Part shown: positions 42,481 to 51,605 of the stretch, piece by piece
Position numbering within the stretch: position 1 is the first letter of the stretch
Layout of the letters: every line of letters starts with the position of its first letter
Source: Myxococcales bacterium
GTDB lineage: Bacteria > Myxococcota_A > Polyangia > Polyangiales > Ga0077539
NCBI GenBank assembly: GCA_030652255.1
Contig: JAUSAZ010000117.1
Span: forward strand, 79,621 to 143,620
Direction of reading: 5' to 3'
DNA length: 64,000 nt
Notes under the pieces: model-generated
What the model was told of the DNA's origin: nothing
The model's input: only the letters and a program-made list of their open reading frames with translations
Databases searched by the model: none
Position numbers and translations under genes: made by a program

Positions 42481-45400
42481 TCACTGCCCCCGCCACGGCT
42501 TGCGGGCCACCCAGGCGCGGGCCCGCTCCATGTAGAGGTAGATCACCGGCGTGGTGAACAGCGTGAGCACCTGCGACACCAGCAGGCCGCCGACGATGGC
42601 GACCCCCAGCGGGCGCCGCAGCTCCGAGCCCGTGCCGCTGCCAAGCGCGAGCGGCAGCGCGCCCAGCAGCGCCGCCATGGTGGTCATCATGATGGGCCGG
42701 AAGCGCAGCAGCGAGGCCTTGTGGATGGCCTCCTGCGGCGAGAGCCCCTCCGTCCGCTCGGCCTCCAGGGCGAAGTCGATCATCATGATGGCGTTCTTCT
42801 TCACGATGCCGATGAGCAGCACGACGCCGATGAGGGCGATCACGCTGAACTCCGTGCCCGTGAGCAGCAGCGCCGCGAAGGCGCCCACCCCCGCCGACGG
42901 CAGCGTCGACAGGATCGTGATCGGGTGGATGAAGCTCTCGTAGAGCACGCCCAGCACGATGTAGACGGCGATGAGGGCCGCGAGGATGAGCACGGCCTGG
43001 CTCTCCAGCGACTCCTGGAAGGCCTGCGCCGCGCCCTGAAACTGCGCGCGGATGCTCGGCGGCATCCCGATGCGCCGCTCGGCCGCCGCGATGAGCTCGA
43101 CGGCGTCGCCGAGGGAGGTCCCGGGCGCCAGGTTGAAGGACAGCGTGACCACCGGAAACTGCCCCTGGTGCATCACCGCGAGGCGCGACGGGCGCTCCTC
43201 GAAGCGGCAGAAGGCCGAGAGCGGCACCTGGCCGCCGTCCTGGGCGCGCACGTACAGCCGCTCCAGCGCGCGGGCGTCGCGCTGGTGCTCCGGGCTCAGC
43301 TCCAGGATCACCCGGTACTGGTTGAGCTGCGTGAAGATGAGCGACGCCTGCCGCTGCCCGAAGGCGTCGTAGAGGGTGTCGTCGATGGCCTGCGCCGTGA
43401 CGCCCATGCGCGAGGCGGTGTCGCGGTCGACGTCGACGGCCAGCGCGAGGCCCGACCCCTGGAGGTCGCTGGTGAGGTCGCGCAGCCCGCGGAGCTCGCG
43501 CATGAGCCGCGGCGCCCACTCGGCGAGCTCGTCGGGGTCGGAGTCCTCGAGGGTGTACTGGTACTGCGTGCGGGCGGTGCGGGTGTCCACCTGGAGGTCC
43601 TGCACGGCCTGGAGGTAGACGCTCACGCCCTCGACGCGGCGCAGGTTGCGCTGTAGCCGCGCGATGACCGCCTCCGCGTCGGCCTCGCGCTCGGCCCGCG
43701 GCTTGAGGGTGATCGAGAGCCGTCCGGTGTTGGGCGTCGGGTTGGTTCCGTCGGCCCCGATGAACGACACCACGCTGGCCACGTCGGGGTCGCGCCGCGC
43801 CACGTCGGCCACCGCCTGCTGGCGCTCGCTCATGCGCTCGAACGACACCTCCGGCGACGCCTCCGTCACGCCCACGATGAGCCCGGTGTCCTGCTGCGGG
43901 AAGAAGCCCTTCGGGACCGCCACCGCGAGCAGGGCCGTGAGCCCCACCGTGGCGAGGGTCGAGAGCAGCGTCACCCGCTGGTGCGCGAACACCCATTTCA
44001 GCCCCGCGTCGTAGGCCGCGCTGGTGGCGTCCCAGGCGCGCTCGGAGAGCCTGTAGAGCCGCCCCCGCTGCTCGGGCGGGGCTTCGGGCTTGAGCAGGTA
44101 CGCGGCCATCATCGGGGTGAGCGTGAGGGAAAGCACCGCCGACACCCCGATGGCCGCCGCGAGGGTCACCGCAAACTCGCGAAAGAGCCGCCCGATGATG
44201 CCGCCCATGAAGAGCAGCGGGATGAGCACCGCCACCAGCGACACGGTGAGCGACACGATGGTGAAGCCGATCTGCTTCGCCCCCTTGAGGGCGGCCTCGA
44301 AGGGCTCGTCGCCCTCCTCGATGTGCCGGGCGATGTTCTCGGTCACCACGATGGCGTCGTCGACGACGAAGCCCGTCGAGATGGTGAGGGCCATCAGCGT
44401 GAGGTTGTTGAGCGAGTACCCGAGCGCGTACATCACGCCGAAGGTGCCCACGAGCGAGAGCGGCACGGCCACGCCGGGGATCACCGTCGCCCGCACGTTG
44501 CGCAGGAAGAAGAAGATCACCAGCACCACGAGGCCGATGGTGAGCGCGAGGGTGAACTCCACATCCTCGACCGAGGCGCGGATGGTCTCCGTGCGGTCGC
44601 TGACGATGTTCACCTCCACGCCCTGCGGGAGCGCGGCCCGCAGCCGTGGGAGCAGCTCCTTGATGCGGTCGGTGACGTCGATGATGTTGGCGCCGGGCTG
44701 GCGCTGCACGCTCAGGATGATCGCCCGCTGCCCGTTGGCCCAGCCCGCGAGCTGGGCGTTCTCCGCGGCGTCGACCACCGTCGCGACCTCGCGCAGCCGG
44801 ATGGGCGCGCCCTCGCGGTAGGCCAGCACGATCGAGCGGAAGCCCTCCGCGGAGGTGATCTGGTCGTTGGTGGCGAGCGTGTAGTTCTGCCGCGGGCCGT
44901 CGATGTTCCCGGCGGGCTGGTGCACGTTGGCGGCGGCGATGGCGGCGCGCACGTCCTCCAGGGTGAGGTCGGTGCCTGCCAGGGCGGCCGGGTCGACCTG
45001 CACCCGCACGGCGGGCTTCTGCCGACCGTTGAGGGTGACCAGGCCCACGCCCACCACCTGCGAGATCTTCTGCGCGAGGATGGAGTCGGCCTGGTCGTCG
45101 ACCTGCGTGAGCGGGAGCGAGCGCGACGTGACCGCGAGCGTGAGCACCGGCGTGTCGGCGGGGTTGCTGCGGCTGTAGGTCGGCGGCGACGGGAGCGTGC
45201 GCGGCAGCAGCGACGAGGCCGCGTTGATGGCCGCCTGGACGTCCTGCTCGGCCGCCGCGATGGGCCGGTCGAGGCTGAATTGCAGGGTGATCTGCGACGT
45301 CCCGTAGCTGCTCATGGACGTCATCTGCGAGAGGCCCGCGATGGCCCCGAGCTGGCGTTCGAGCGCGCTGGTGACCGACGAGGCCATGGTCTCGGCGCTC

Positions 45401-45564
45401 GCGCCGGGGAGCGCCGTCGCCACCACGATGGTGGGGTAGTCGACCTGCGGCAGCGGCGCGACGGGCAGCTGCCAGAACGCGATGAGCCCCCCGAGCAGCA
45501 GCGCCACCATCAGCAGCGAGGTGGCCACCGGGCGTCGGATGAAGGGCTCGGAGATGCTGCTCAC
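42481..45564 (-). CDS. mdtB: RND multidrug efflux permease, MdtB-type
   Basis: The 1027-residue protein starts at GTG and overlaps mdtA by 4 nt. It matches MdtB phrases: RRPVATSLLMVALLLGGLI, LPQVDYPTIVV, DVQAAINAASSLLP, and GFVVDDAIVVTENIARHIEEG in helix 4. With MdtC it would form a mixed trimer that exports substrates using the proton gradient. The 3-prime parts of mdtB and mdtC share long near-identical DNA (around 42650-42850 and 38550-38750), suggesting gene conversion between the paralogues. Confidence 0.92.
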   Translation of the reverse strand: MSSISEPFIRRPVATSLLMVALLLGGLIAFWQLPVAPLPQVDYPTIVVATALPGASAETMASSVTSALERQLGAIAGLSQMTSMSSYGTSQITLQFSLDRPIAAAEQDVQAAINAASSLLPRTLPSPPTYSRSNPADTPVLTLAVTSRSLPLTQVDDQADSILAQKISQVVGVGLVTLNGRQKPAVRVQVDPAALAGTDLTLEDVRAAIAAANVHQPAGNIDGPRQNYTLATNDQITSAEGFRSIVLAYREGAPIRLREVATVVDAAENAQLAGWANGQRAIILSVQRQPGANIIDVTDRIKELLPRLRAALPQGVEVNIVSDRTETIRASVEDVEFTLALTIGLVVLVIFFFLRNVRATVIPGVAVPLSLVGTFGVMYALGYSLNNLTLMALTISTGFVVDDAIVVTENIARHIEEGDEPFEAALKGAKQIGFTIVSLTVSLVAVLIPLLFMGGIIGRLFREFAVTLAAAIGVSAVLSLTLTPMMAAYLLKPEAPPEQRGRLYRLSERAWDATSAAYDAGLKWVFAHQRVTLLSTLATVGLTALLAVAVPKGFFPQQDTGLIVGVTEASPEVSFERMSERQQAVADVARRDPDVASVVSFIGADGTNPTPNTGRLSITLKPRAEREADAEAVIARLQRNLRRVEGVSVYLQAVQDLQVDTRTARTQYQYTLEDSDPDELAEWAPRLMRELRGLRDLTSDLQGSGLALAVDVDRDTASRMGVTAQAIDDTLYDAFGQRQASLIFTQLNQYRVILELSPEHQRDARALERLYVRAQDGGQVPLSAFCRFEERPSRLAVMHQGQFPVVTLSFNLAPGTSLGDAVELIAAAERRIGMPPSIRAQFQGAAQAFQESLESQAVLILAALIAVYIVLGVLYESFIHPITILSTLPSAGVGAFAALLLTGTEFSVIALIGVVLLIGIVKKNAIMMIDFALEAERTEGLSPQEAIHKASLLRFRPIMMTTMAALLGALPLALGSGTGSELRRPLGVAIVGGLLVSQVLTLFTTPVIYLYMERARAWVARKPWRGQ

Positions 45565-46913
45565 GGCGCGCGGCGCCCCCGCCGGGTGGTGCCTCCGTCG
45601 CCCGCCCCCGCGTCGCCCGCGCCCCCGCCGCCGCCCCCGCCCCGGGTCTGCACCAGGGCGCCGGCCCGCAGGCGGCTCGCGCCCTCGACGACGACGCGGT
45701 CACCCGGGCGTAGGCCCTCGGCGATGATGGCCTGCTCGCCCTCGATGCGCCCCACGCGCAGGGGCCGCACGGACACCCGCTGGTCGGCCCCGACGAGGTA
45801 CGCGAAGGTCCCCTGCGGGCCGCGCTGGACGGCCGCCGCGGGCACGACGACGGCGCCCCGCGCGGTGGTGAGCAGCAGGCGCGTCTTGACGAACTGGTCG
45901 GGCCAGAGCGCGCGCCCGGGGTTGGCGAACACGGCCTTGAGGCGCAGCGTGGCGGTGGCCTGGTTGATCTGGTTGTCGATGACCGCGAGCGACCCGACGC
46001 CGAGGCGCGTCGCCCCGTCTCGGCTGAACACCTCCACCGGCAGCGCCCCGCGGGCCATCTCCGCCGCGATGCGCCCGAGCTCGTCCTGCGGCAGCGAGAA
46101 CATCACCGCGATGGGGTCGACCTGGCGCACCAGCACGATGCCGTTGACGTCCGCCGGGCGCACCACGTTGCCGACGTCCACCTGCCGGAGACCGGTGACG
46201 CCGTCGATGGGCGAGGTGATGCGCGCGAAGTCGAGGTTGAGCCGCGCCGCCGCCACCTGGGCCTCGTCGGCGCGCAGCGTGGCCTGGGCCTGCTCGAAGG
46301 CGCCGAGCGCCGCGTCGACCTCCGCCTGGGCGCCGATCTGCTGCACGAGCAGGGCGCGAGCGCGGTCGAGCGCGCGGCGGTTGTTGGCGACGAGCGCCCG
46401 GTCGCGCGCGGCGACGGCCTCGGCCTGGCGCACGGCGATGGCGAAGGGCCGCGGGTCGACCTGCGCGAGCACGTCGCCGCGGCGCACGGTCTGGCCCTCG
46501 GTGAAGCGCACGGCGTCGAGGCGGCCCTCCACCCGGGCGCGCACGGTGACGGTGTTGTACGCGGCGACGGTTCCGAGCCCTTCGAGGTAGAGCGGCACGT
46601 CGCGCTGCTCGACCGCAACCACCAGCACCGGCACCGGGCGGTCGCGCGCTGCGGCGGCCTCTCGGGCGCTCGACGCCCCGCGCTGCTGGGCGCCAGCGCG
46701 GTAGCGCAGGGCGAGCACGAGCGCCGCGAGGCAGAGCGCCCCGAGGAGCACGACGCCCCATCGCCGCTTCGGCACGCCTAGACCGTGGTCACCGGGAAGC
46801 GGGGGTTGGGGCGGGGCAGCGGGGGCGGCGGTCGGCACGGCATCGGGTTCGATGATCCTCTCCTGCGGCAGTGTGTGGCGCGCACGACGACGCACCGCCA
46901 GTGGCCCGCGCAT
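45561..46913 (-). CDS. mdtA: RND efflux membrane fusion protein, MdtA-type
   Basis: The 450-residue protein has a cytoplasmic Arg/Pro-rich N-terminus of about 50 residues, then a membrane segment (about 52-70, VVLLGALCLAALVLAL). The HlyD/AcrA fold follows: a lipoyl-like VTVRARVEGRLDAVRFTEGQ, an alpha-hairpin (AVAARDRALVANNRRALDRARALLVQ region), a barrel with GLRQVDVGNVV, and a late barrel. The C-terminus is Gly-rich. It links the inner-membrane pump to an outer-membrane channel. It is the first gene of mdtA-mdtB-Uma2-mdtC. The long N-terminus makes the exact start (46913) uncertain. Confidence 0.88.
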   Translation of the reverse strand: MRGPLAVRRRARHTLPQERIIEPDAVPTAAPAAPPQPPLPGDHGLGVPKRRWGVVLLGALCLAALVLALRYRAGAQQRGASSAREAAAARDRPVPVLVVAVEQRDVPLYLEGLGTVAAYNTVTVRARVEGRLDAVRFTEGQTVRRGDVLAQVDPRPFAIAVRQAEAVAARDRALVANNRRALDRARALLVQQIGAQAEVDAALGAFEQAQATLRADEAQVAAARLNLDFARITSPIDGVTGLRQVDVGNVVRPADVNGIVLVRQVDPIAVMFSLPQDELGRIAAEMARGALPVEVFSRDGATRLGVGSLAVIDNQINQATATLRLKAVFANPGRALWPDQFVKTRLLLTTARGAVVVPAAAVQRGPQGTFAYLVGADQRVSVRPLRVGRIEGEQAIIAEGLRPGDRVVVEGASRLRAGALVQTRGGGGGGGAGDAGAGDGGTTRRGRRAP

Positions 46914-47029
46914 CGTACCGCCATCTGCGCGCCGTCCCGCGGGTCATTGCTGCGCCACGCTGGGGGCCGTGCGCCACACGCGCGGCGGTGGGGCCTCCAC
47001 CACGCGACCCGCGCCGGTGGTATTCCCCG

Positions 47030-47731
47030 ATGACCATGAACAGAACGCTCGATGTCGCCACCTCCACCCTCGTCGGGGTCGCCCGGCTCGGCCACGGCTG
47101 GTCCGTTGCCCACGTGGGTCCTCGGCCCGAGCGCCCGCTCGAGCTCTACGAGTTCGAGGCCTGCCCCTTCTGCCGCAAGGTGCGGGAGATGCTCTGCGTG
47201 CTCGACCTCGACGTGATGGTGTTCCCCTGCCCCCGCAACGGGACGCGCTTCCGCCCGAGGGCGAAGGCGCTCGGCGGGCGGGCGATGTTCCCCTACCTGG
47301 TCGACCCCAACACGGGCACCGCGCTCTACGAGAGCGACGACATCAACCGCTACCTCGCGAAGACCTACGGCGACGGCACGGTGCCGCTCGCGCTCTCCCT
47401 GGGCCCGCTCACCGCCTTCAGCTCGATGGTGGGCTCGGCCTTTCGCCTGGGTCACGGAGGCGTCGCCCGGCCCTCCAGGGCCCCCGCGCAGCCGCTGGAG
47501 CTGTACAGCTTCGAGATCTCACCGTACTGCCGCATCGTCCGCGAGGCGCTCTGCGAGCTGGAGATTCCCTACGTGCTGCACAACGTCGCCAAGGGCTCGC
47601 CGAAGCGCGCGGCCTTCGAGGCGATGAGCGGGCGGATGATGGTCCCCTACCTGGTCGACCCCAACACGGGCGCGTCGATGTTCGAGTCCGCGGCGATCGT
47701 CACCTACCTGCGCGAGACCTACGGGGCGTAG
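47030..47731 (+). CDS. Double glutaredoxin/GST-N-like thioredoxin-fold protein
   Basis: The 233-residue protein has two tandem thioredoxin-fold halves. The first starts LELYEFEACPFCRKVREML with a CPFC redox pair; the second starts LELYSFEISPYCRIVREAL with only the second cysteine (SPYC). Each ends with a GST-type VPYLVDPNTG or FPYLVDPNTG and then a Ser-Asp/Ser-Ala binding loop (YESDDIN, FESAAIV). Tandem proteins of this type occur in cyanobacteria and plants. The halves are clear duplicates of one another. Likely glutathione or thiol chemistry in the cytoplasm; the substrate is unknown. Confidence 0.85.
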   Translation: MTMNRTLDVATSTLVGVARLGHGWSVAHVGPRPERPLELYEFEACPFCRKVREMLCVLDLDVMVFPCPRNGTRFRPRAKALGGRAMFPYLVDPNTGTALYESDDINRYLAKTYGDGTVPLALSLGPLTAFSSMVGSAFRLGHGGVARPSRAPAQPLELYSFEISPYCRIVREALCELEIPYVLHNVAKGSPKRAAFEAMSGRMMVPYLVDPNTGASMFESAAIVTYLRETYGA

Positions 47732-47789
47732 CGCCGTGGCGTGGGGCGACCGCTTGCCGCTTCGTGGCGGGCGGTCGCAAGCTACGGGC

Positions 47790-48425
47790 ATGGCGAGCAC
47801 CCACGACCCGGGCTCCGTCCCCGCTCCCGGGCGCGCGACCATCGCCGACTGGCTCGCGATCCCGGAGGAGCGCCGCGCCGAGCTCATCGACGGACGCATC
47901 GTGTACTACGCGATGCCAGGGCCGCGGCACGGGCGCATCCAGGGCAACGTGTTCAGCGCCCTGGGGCCGCGCTTCGACCGGCGCGGCGGGGGCGGGGACG
48001 ATCGCCCCGGCGGCTGGTGGTTCTCGCTTGGGGTCGACATGGAGATCGGCGGCCTCGGCTGCCGGCCCGACGTCATCGGCTGGCGCCGCGATCGCTTCCC
48101 CCAGCTCCCTTCGCCCGACCCTCGCGGCGTCGTCGTCGACGTGCCCGACTGGATCTGCGAGGTGCTCTCCGCCTCCACGGCCAACGTCGACACCGGCCGC
48201 AAGCGCGAGGCCTACCACCGCGCGGGCGTCACCCACTACTGGCTCGCCGATCCCGAGCGGCGCTCGCTCACCGTCCTGCGCCGCATCGAGGAGGGCTACG
48301 TCATCGCCGCGGTCGCGACGCCCGGCGAGCGCGTGCGGGCGGAGCCCTTCGGTGGTGTCGAGATCGACCTCGACGAGGTGTTCACCGACGAGGACGAGGA
48401 CAAGGCCGCGCCGACCGGGGGGTAG
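47790..48425 (+). CDS. Uma2 family (DUF820) endonuclease-fold protein
   Basis: The 211-residue protein has typical Uma2 size. It has ERRAELIDGRIVYYAMPGPRHGRIQ at the N-terminus, the catalytic-type aspartate in GCRPDVIGWRRD, and WICEVLSASTANVDTGRKREAYHRAG in which the E and the later K are the ExK-like pair. It ends in an acidic tail. The role is unknown. It is 58 nt downstream of the double thioredoxin-fold gene and starts the accessory stretch up to the toxin-antitoxin pair. Confidence 0.88.
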   Translation: MASTHDPGSVPAPGRATIADWLAIPEERRAELIDGRIVYYAMPGPRHGRIQGNVFSALGPRFDRRGGGGDDRPGGWWFSLGVDMEIGGLGCRPDVIGWRRDRFPQLPSPDPRGVVVDVPDWICEVLSASTANVDTGRKREAYHRAGVTHYWLADPERRSLTVLRRIEEGYVIAAVATPGERVRAEPFGGVEIDLDEVFTDEDEDKAAPTGG

Positions 48426-48653
48426 TCACAACGGGCGTTCACCGAGTGAGCACCACAGCGCCGCGTGCGGCCGGACCCGTCGCTGCAACGCGCGGATCGC
48501 GCAGGCCAGAGAGGTGATGTAGGATCCCGCGGACGCCCTTCGGTAGGTTGGAGATCTGCATGCTCCGCCCCCTGCGCGATGACTCGAAAAATCAAGGCAT
48601 CTTGGCACCGTCGCCCTGCGCGAGTAGCATTCACTGCCTATCTGGAGACCATC
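48426..48653. other. 228-nt intergenic region, possibly a gene remnant
   Basis: This stretch is lower in GC than its neighbours. A short reverse-strand frame (48426-48608, about 60 codons, RRVRPHAALWCSLGERPL at its end) looks like a decayed end of a transposase or another gene, but I cannot name it. A TAGCAT near 48625 may serve the next gene. Confidence 0.3.
48625..48630 (+). promoter_or_regulatory. TAGCAT -10-like element
   Basis: TAGCAT lies 23 nt before the ATG at 48654, which has TGGAGA in between, so a leader with a ribosome site is expected. Confidence 0.3.
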
Positions 48654-49136
48654 ATGTCTGTTATGCGCTCTGATCGCTGTCTGTCCTTCTGTCTCCTCTT
48701 CGTGCTGTCGCTTTCCGGGAGCGGCGCCGCTGCCAGAGACGTTTCGGAGTCACTCGGCGCCCATCGCCAGAAGCCGAACTTCAATCGGGTGGACCTACGC
48801 GGACGCGGACTCCAGCGAGCCTACTTGTTCCGGGCCGCGATGATCGGAGCGAACTTCGACCATGCCGATCTCCGCGGCGCAAACCTGCGGGGCGCCTCAC
48901 TCGAGTTCGCGCGGTTCCACGGAGCCAGTCTGCAACGGGCAGATCTGGAGTCGGCATTTCTCTCGGGAGCGGATCTGGAGGGTGCCAACCTGGAAGGTGC
49001 CAACCTCCGCTACGCCGAGTTGAGTGGGGCCAACCTCCGTGGAGCGAATCTCACCGGAGTCGACCTGGAAGGCGCATTCACAGACAGCGAGACGCGGTGG
49101 CCTGATCACTTCGTTCCACCGGGTGGTCACCCCTAG
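48654..49136 (+). CDS. Exported pentapeptide-repeat protein
   Basis: The 160-residue protein has TGGAGA before the ATG. A Sec signal peptide (about 1-27, CLSFCLLFVLSLSGSGAAA) is followed by about eighteen pentapeptide units of A(D/N)LxX type from about 50 to 140, for example ADLRGANLRGASLEFARFHG. Such repeats form a right-handed quadrilateral beta helix. Known members include gyrase-protecting proteins, but those are cytoplasmic; an exported one probably has a structural or binding role. GC content is visibly lower than in flanking core genes. Confidence 0.85.
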   Translation: MSVMRSDRCLSFCLLFVLSLSGSGAAARDVSESLGAHRQKPNFNRVDLRGRGLQRAYLFRAAMIGANFDHADLRGANLRGASLEFARFHGASLQRADLESAFLSGADLEGANLEGANLRYAELSGANLRGANLTGVDLEGAFTDSETRWPDHFVPPGGHP

Positions 49137-49313
49137 CATGATCCCTCCCGGAAGAGCCCTCGGCGGTGATGCGACGGAGATCGCCTACCCCCTCTCCGCC
49201 GCAGATTGCAACGCAACGGTACGCTACGCTGTATACGGCACCACTGGGTCCTGACCGCCAGTACATCGCTCAGGTGACCGTGCGCGTCGTCCTGAAGAGC
49301 GAAAGGTAGGAAG

Positions 49314-49520
49314 ATGCAATTCAATGCGCCTGATGCCGATTGTCTGCGGCGCTGTAGACTGTTATGGATCCGGATGTGCATGACATCGGTGTTCATTGTC
49401 TGGTCTGGCAGTGACTATCTCATCCCTGGTCGTGTCGGCACGTGGTGTGCGGGCATCGCTGCCATCGCCCTCGGCGCTTGTGTCTGGAAGGAGCATGTCG
49501 TCATGGGGGAGAACGTTTGA
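49314..49520 (+). CDS. Possible small membrane protein
   Basis: The open frame has 68 residues with AGGTAGG 3 nt before the ATG. Two hydrophobic stretches are present (about 17-31, LLWIRMCMTSVFIVW, and about 43-58, TWCAGIAAIALGACVW). Its TGA overlaps the TTG start of the lipoprotein gene (TTGA), so it could drive coupled translation. It might be a genuine small membrane protein or only a leader frame. Composition is lower in GC than neighbouring core genes. Confidence 0.4.
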   Translation: MQFNAPDADCLRRCRLLWIRMCMTSVFIVWSGSDYLIPGRVGTWCAGIAAIALGACVWKEHVVMGENV

Positions 49521-50434
49521 TCCCCCGCGCCCTCCTCAGCTCCCTGGTCGTAGCCAGCGCACTGTCCGGTTGTTCGACCATTGTTGTAGCCGTTCGCGCC
49601 GATGCGGCGGCCGACGTCGACTCCGCAAGTCCGCTGGAAGTTGATTCGTCGATCGACGCCTCCGTTGATTCTGCGCCGCCGCCAGATGACTCGCACGCGG
49701 AGAGACCTGAAGACGCAACCTGGCCATCGGACTTTGGTCGCCCGCCGCGCTGTCCGTCCGGCACAACGTTGATTCAACCAGGGACGTTCGAGATGGGGGA
49801 CGCGGACACATCGACCTCCTACGCTCAGCCGCCCCACCGAGTAACCCTGACACGAGCCTATTGCCTTGACATGACAGAGGTAACCGTCGCTGCCTTTCGC
49901 GCATGTGTAGGCCATGGCTGCACCGAGCCGGCCACCGGGGAAAGATGCAACTGGATGACCCCTCGGGCGTCCCACCCCATCAACTGTGTGAATTGGCATC
50001 AGGCGCGGGCATACTGCCACTTTATCGGCGGCGAACTACCCACAGAGGCCCAATGGGAGTTCGCCGCGCGCGGCACCGATGGCCGGCGATACCCCTGGGG
50101 AGATCAAGAACCCGCTTCACAGTTCTGCGGAGATCGTGATGGCGTTGCACGCATGACCAGCTGTCCCGTCGGCTCCTTCCCCGCGACGCTTCATGGCTTG
50201 TTCGACATGCAGGGGAACGTGACCGAGTGGACCCTGGATGGATTCACCGGATATACAGCCGACGATGCAGTTGACCCGCTGTCTCCCTGGGAGAACCTGG
50301 GCTATACGCAACGCGGGATGGCGACCTGGTCTTCTGCCCATCCCATTCTGGTGCGGGCTGCAACACGCTACCCAGGAGATGAGCACGAGTCTTCCCCTGT
50401 TTCCGGCTTCCGCTGCGTCCGCCCTCCCGTCTGA
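49517..50434 (+). CDS. Lipoprotein with sulfatase-modifying-factor (FGE/SUMF1-fold) domain
   Basis: The 305-residue protein starts at TTG after GGGGGAG. The start is chosen because it gives a proper lipobox ALSGC (about residue 18). An Asp/Ser/Ala-rich linker runs to about 75. The domain then has SGTTLIQPGTFEMGD, LDMTEVTVAAFRACVG, HPINCVNWHQARAYC, LPTEAQWEFAARG, RRYPWGD and DMQGNVTEW. The RGGS region is degenerate (RGMATWSS) and the active cysteines of FGE are absent, so enzyme activity is unlikely. Four or more cysteines suggest disulfides in the envelope. It is a paralogue in design of the 4924 protein. Confidence 0.82.
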   Translation: MIPRALLSSLVVASALSGCSTIVVAVRADAAADVDSASPLEVDSSIDASVDSAPPPDDSHAERPEDATWPSDFGRPPRCPSGTTLIQPGTFEMGDADTSTSYAQPPHRVTLTRAYCLDMTEVTVAAFRACVGHGCTEPATGERCNWMTPRASHPINCVNWHQARAYCHFIGGELPTEAQWEFAARGTDGRRYPWGDQEPASQFCGDRDGVARMTSCPVGSFPATLHGLFDMQGNVTEWTLDGFTGYTADDAVDPLSPWENLGYTQRGMATWSSAHPILVRAATRYPGDEHESSPVSGFRCVRPPV

Positions 50435-50855
50435 GCACGGTTCCGATGGAAGGCCCGGCCATCTGCCCTTTCGGTGTTCCAGTGTCTCGTGGTGCCTTCC
50501 CCGATGGCTGACCATCGCCCTCCCACCTCTCCGACACCTCCTCGCCGATGGCGAGTCATCTCCCTCCCCTCACGCCCCCCACCCATCAACCCGTCGCATC
50601 CCCTGCGTTGCGGTCCTCGCTCGATCCGTTCCGCGAGGGGCCGCTCGCCTACATCTCCCTAAATGTAGTCAAACTCGCCTCCCGTCCCCTTCGCGGCGGC
50701 CGTCTTCGCCCCTCCATCGTTCTCCGTCTCGTCCCCGGCCGCCGTCCACGTGCCCCCAACGCCGGCCTGCATCTTCGCGCTTGCCGCGACCGCCTCTCGC
50801 TCGCGAAACTTGCCCCTTCGGGCCGCCGTCGCCGCCCGCCACAGGGAGAGTGTCC
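50435..50855. other. 421-nt gap, pyrimidine-rich
   Basis: There is no supported gene here. The plus strand is C/T-rich (clusters such as CTCCCTCCCCTCACGCC). TCTCCCTAAATGTAGTC near 50662 is the only AT-rich patch and could be a promoter for the gene at 50856. No repeat family seen elsewhere was recognised. Confidence 0.4.
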
Positions 50856-51605
50856 ATGAGTTCGAAGCAGATCCTCGACGAGGGAAAGACCGCTGATGGG
50901 TTGATCGAAGCCGCGCGCACCCACGCCCCGGACATCGCCAGCCGACGTGTTGCCCAGTACACCGCCGTCAAGCTCAAAGGCGCGCCTTCCGCCGCTGTCA
51001 TCGAGTCCCAGATCCGCCTCGACGCCGCCCTCCTCGAACACAACCTCACCTCGCTGCGCCACGCCGACGAGGCGCTCGCTGCCGAGCTCGGCGACGACGC
51101 CGCGGTCTTCGCCGCCCGCGATCGCCACGCCGCCAGCGTGCGCTCGGCGCTCGTCGGCTTCCGCGACCTGGTGTTGACCAACTGCGGCGACGCGGCCGTC
51201 GCGGCGCTGGGCTTCGTCGGAGAGACCCCGCGCGACCCGGTGGCGCTGGAGGCGCTCGGCGCGTCGGTGCTCGCGGGCGTCGAGAAGTCGCCCCCGCGCT
51301 CGCAGCGGCGCGGCGTGCGCTTCGACGCGAAGGTCGCGCTGGAGGGCGTCACGGCCGACGTGGCCGCGCTCGCTTCCGCCAACGCCGCGGTCCGCAAGGA
51401 GAAGCGCGAGGAGCAGGCCGCGCGCTCCCGCCGCGACGAGGCGTGGAGTGCCTTCAGCCGCGAGCGGGTCTCCGCGGCGCGATCGCTCGACGCGCAGCTC
51501 CGCGCCGTGGGGCTCGACGACCTCGCCGACCGCCTGCTCCCCTCGATCGCGACGAGCGGCGAGCCCGCGACCGTCCCCGACCCGGCGCCCGCCCCCACCG
51601 GCTGA
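50856..51605 (+). CDS. Helical protein of unknown function
   Basis: The 249-residue protein has AGGGAG before the ATG. It appears all-helical: two long helical halves rich in Ala/Glu/Arg/Asp, with RLDAALLEHNLTSLRHADEALAAEL at about 55-80 and a late coiled segment (VRKEKREEQAARSRRDEAW). There are no signal, membrane segment or catalytic motif. I do not recognise a family. Its stop is followed immediately by the 45-bp repeats, the same context as the ABC ATPase gene at 4577. Confidence 0.6.
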   Translation: MSSKQILDEGKTADGLIEAARTHAPDIASRRVAQYTAVKLKGAPSAAVIESQIRLDAALLEHNLTSLRHADEALAAELGDDAAVFAARDRHAASVRSALVGFRDLVLTNCGDAAVAALGFVGETPRDPVALEALGASVLAGVEKSPPRSQRRGVRFDAKVALEGVTADVAALASANAAVRKEKREEQAARSRRDEAWSAFSRERVSAARSLDAQLRAVGLDDLADRLLPSIATSGEPATVPDPAPAPTG

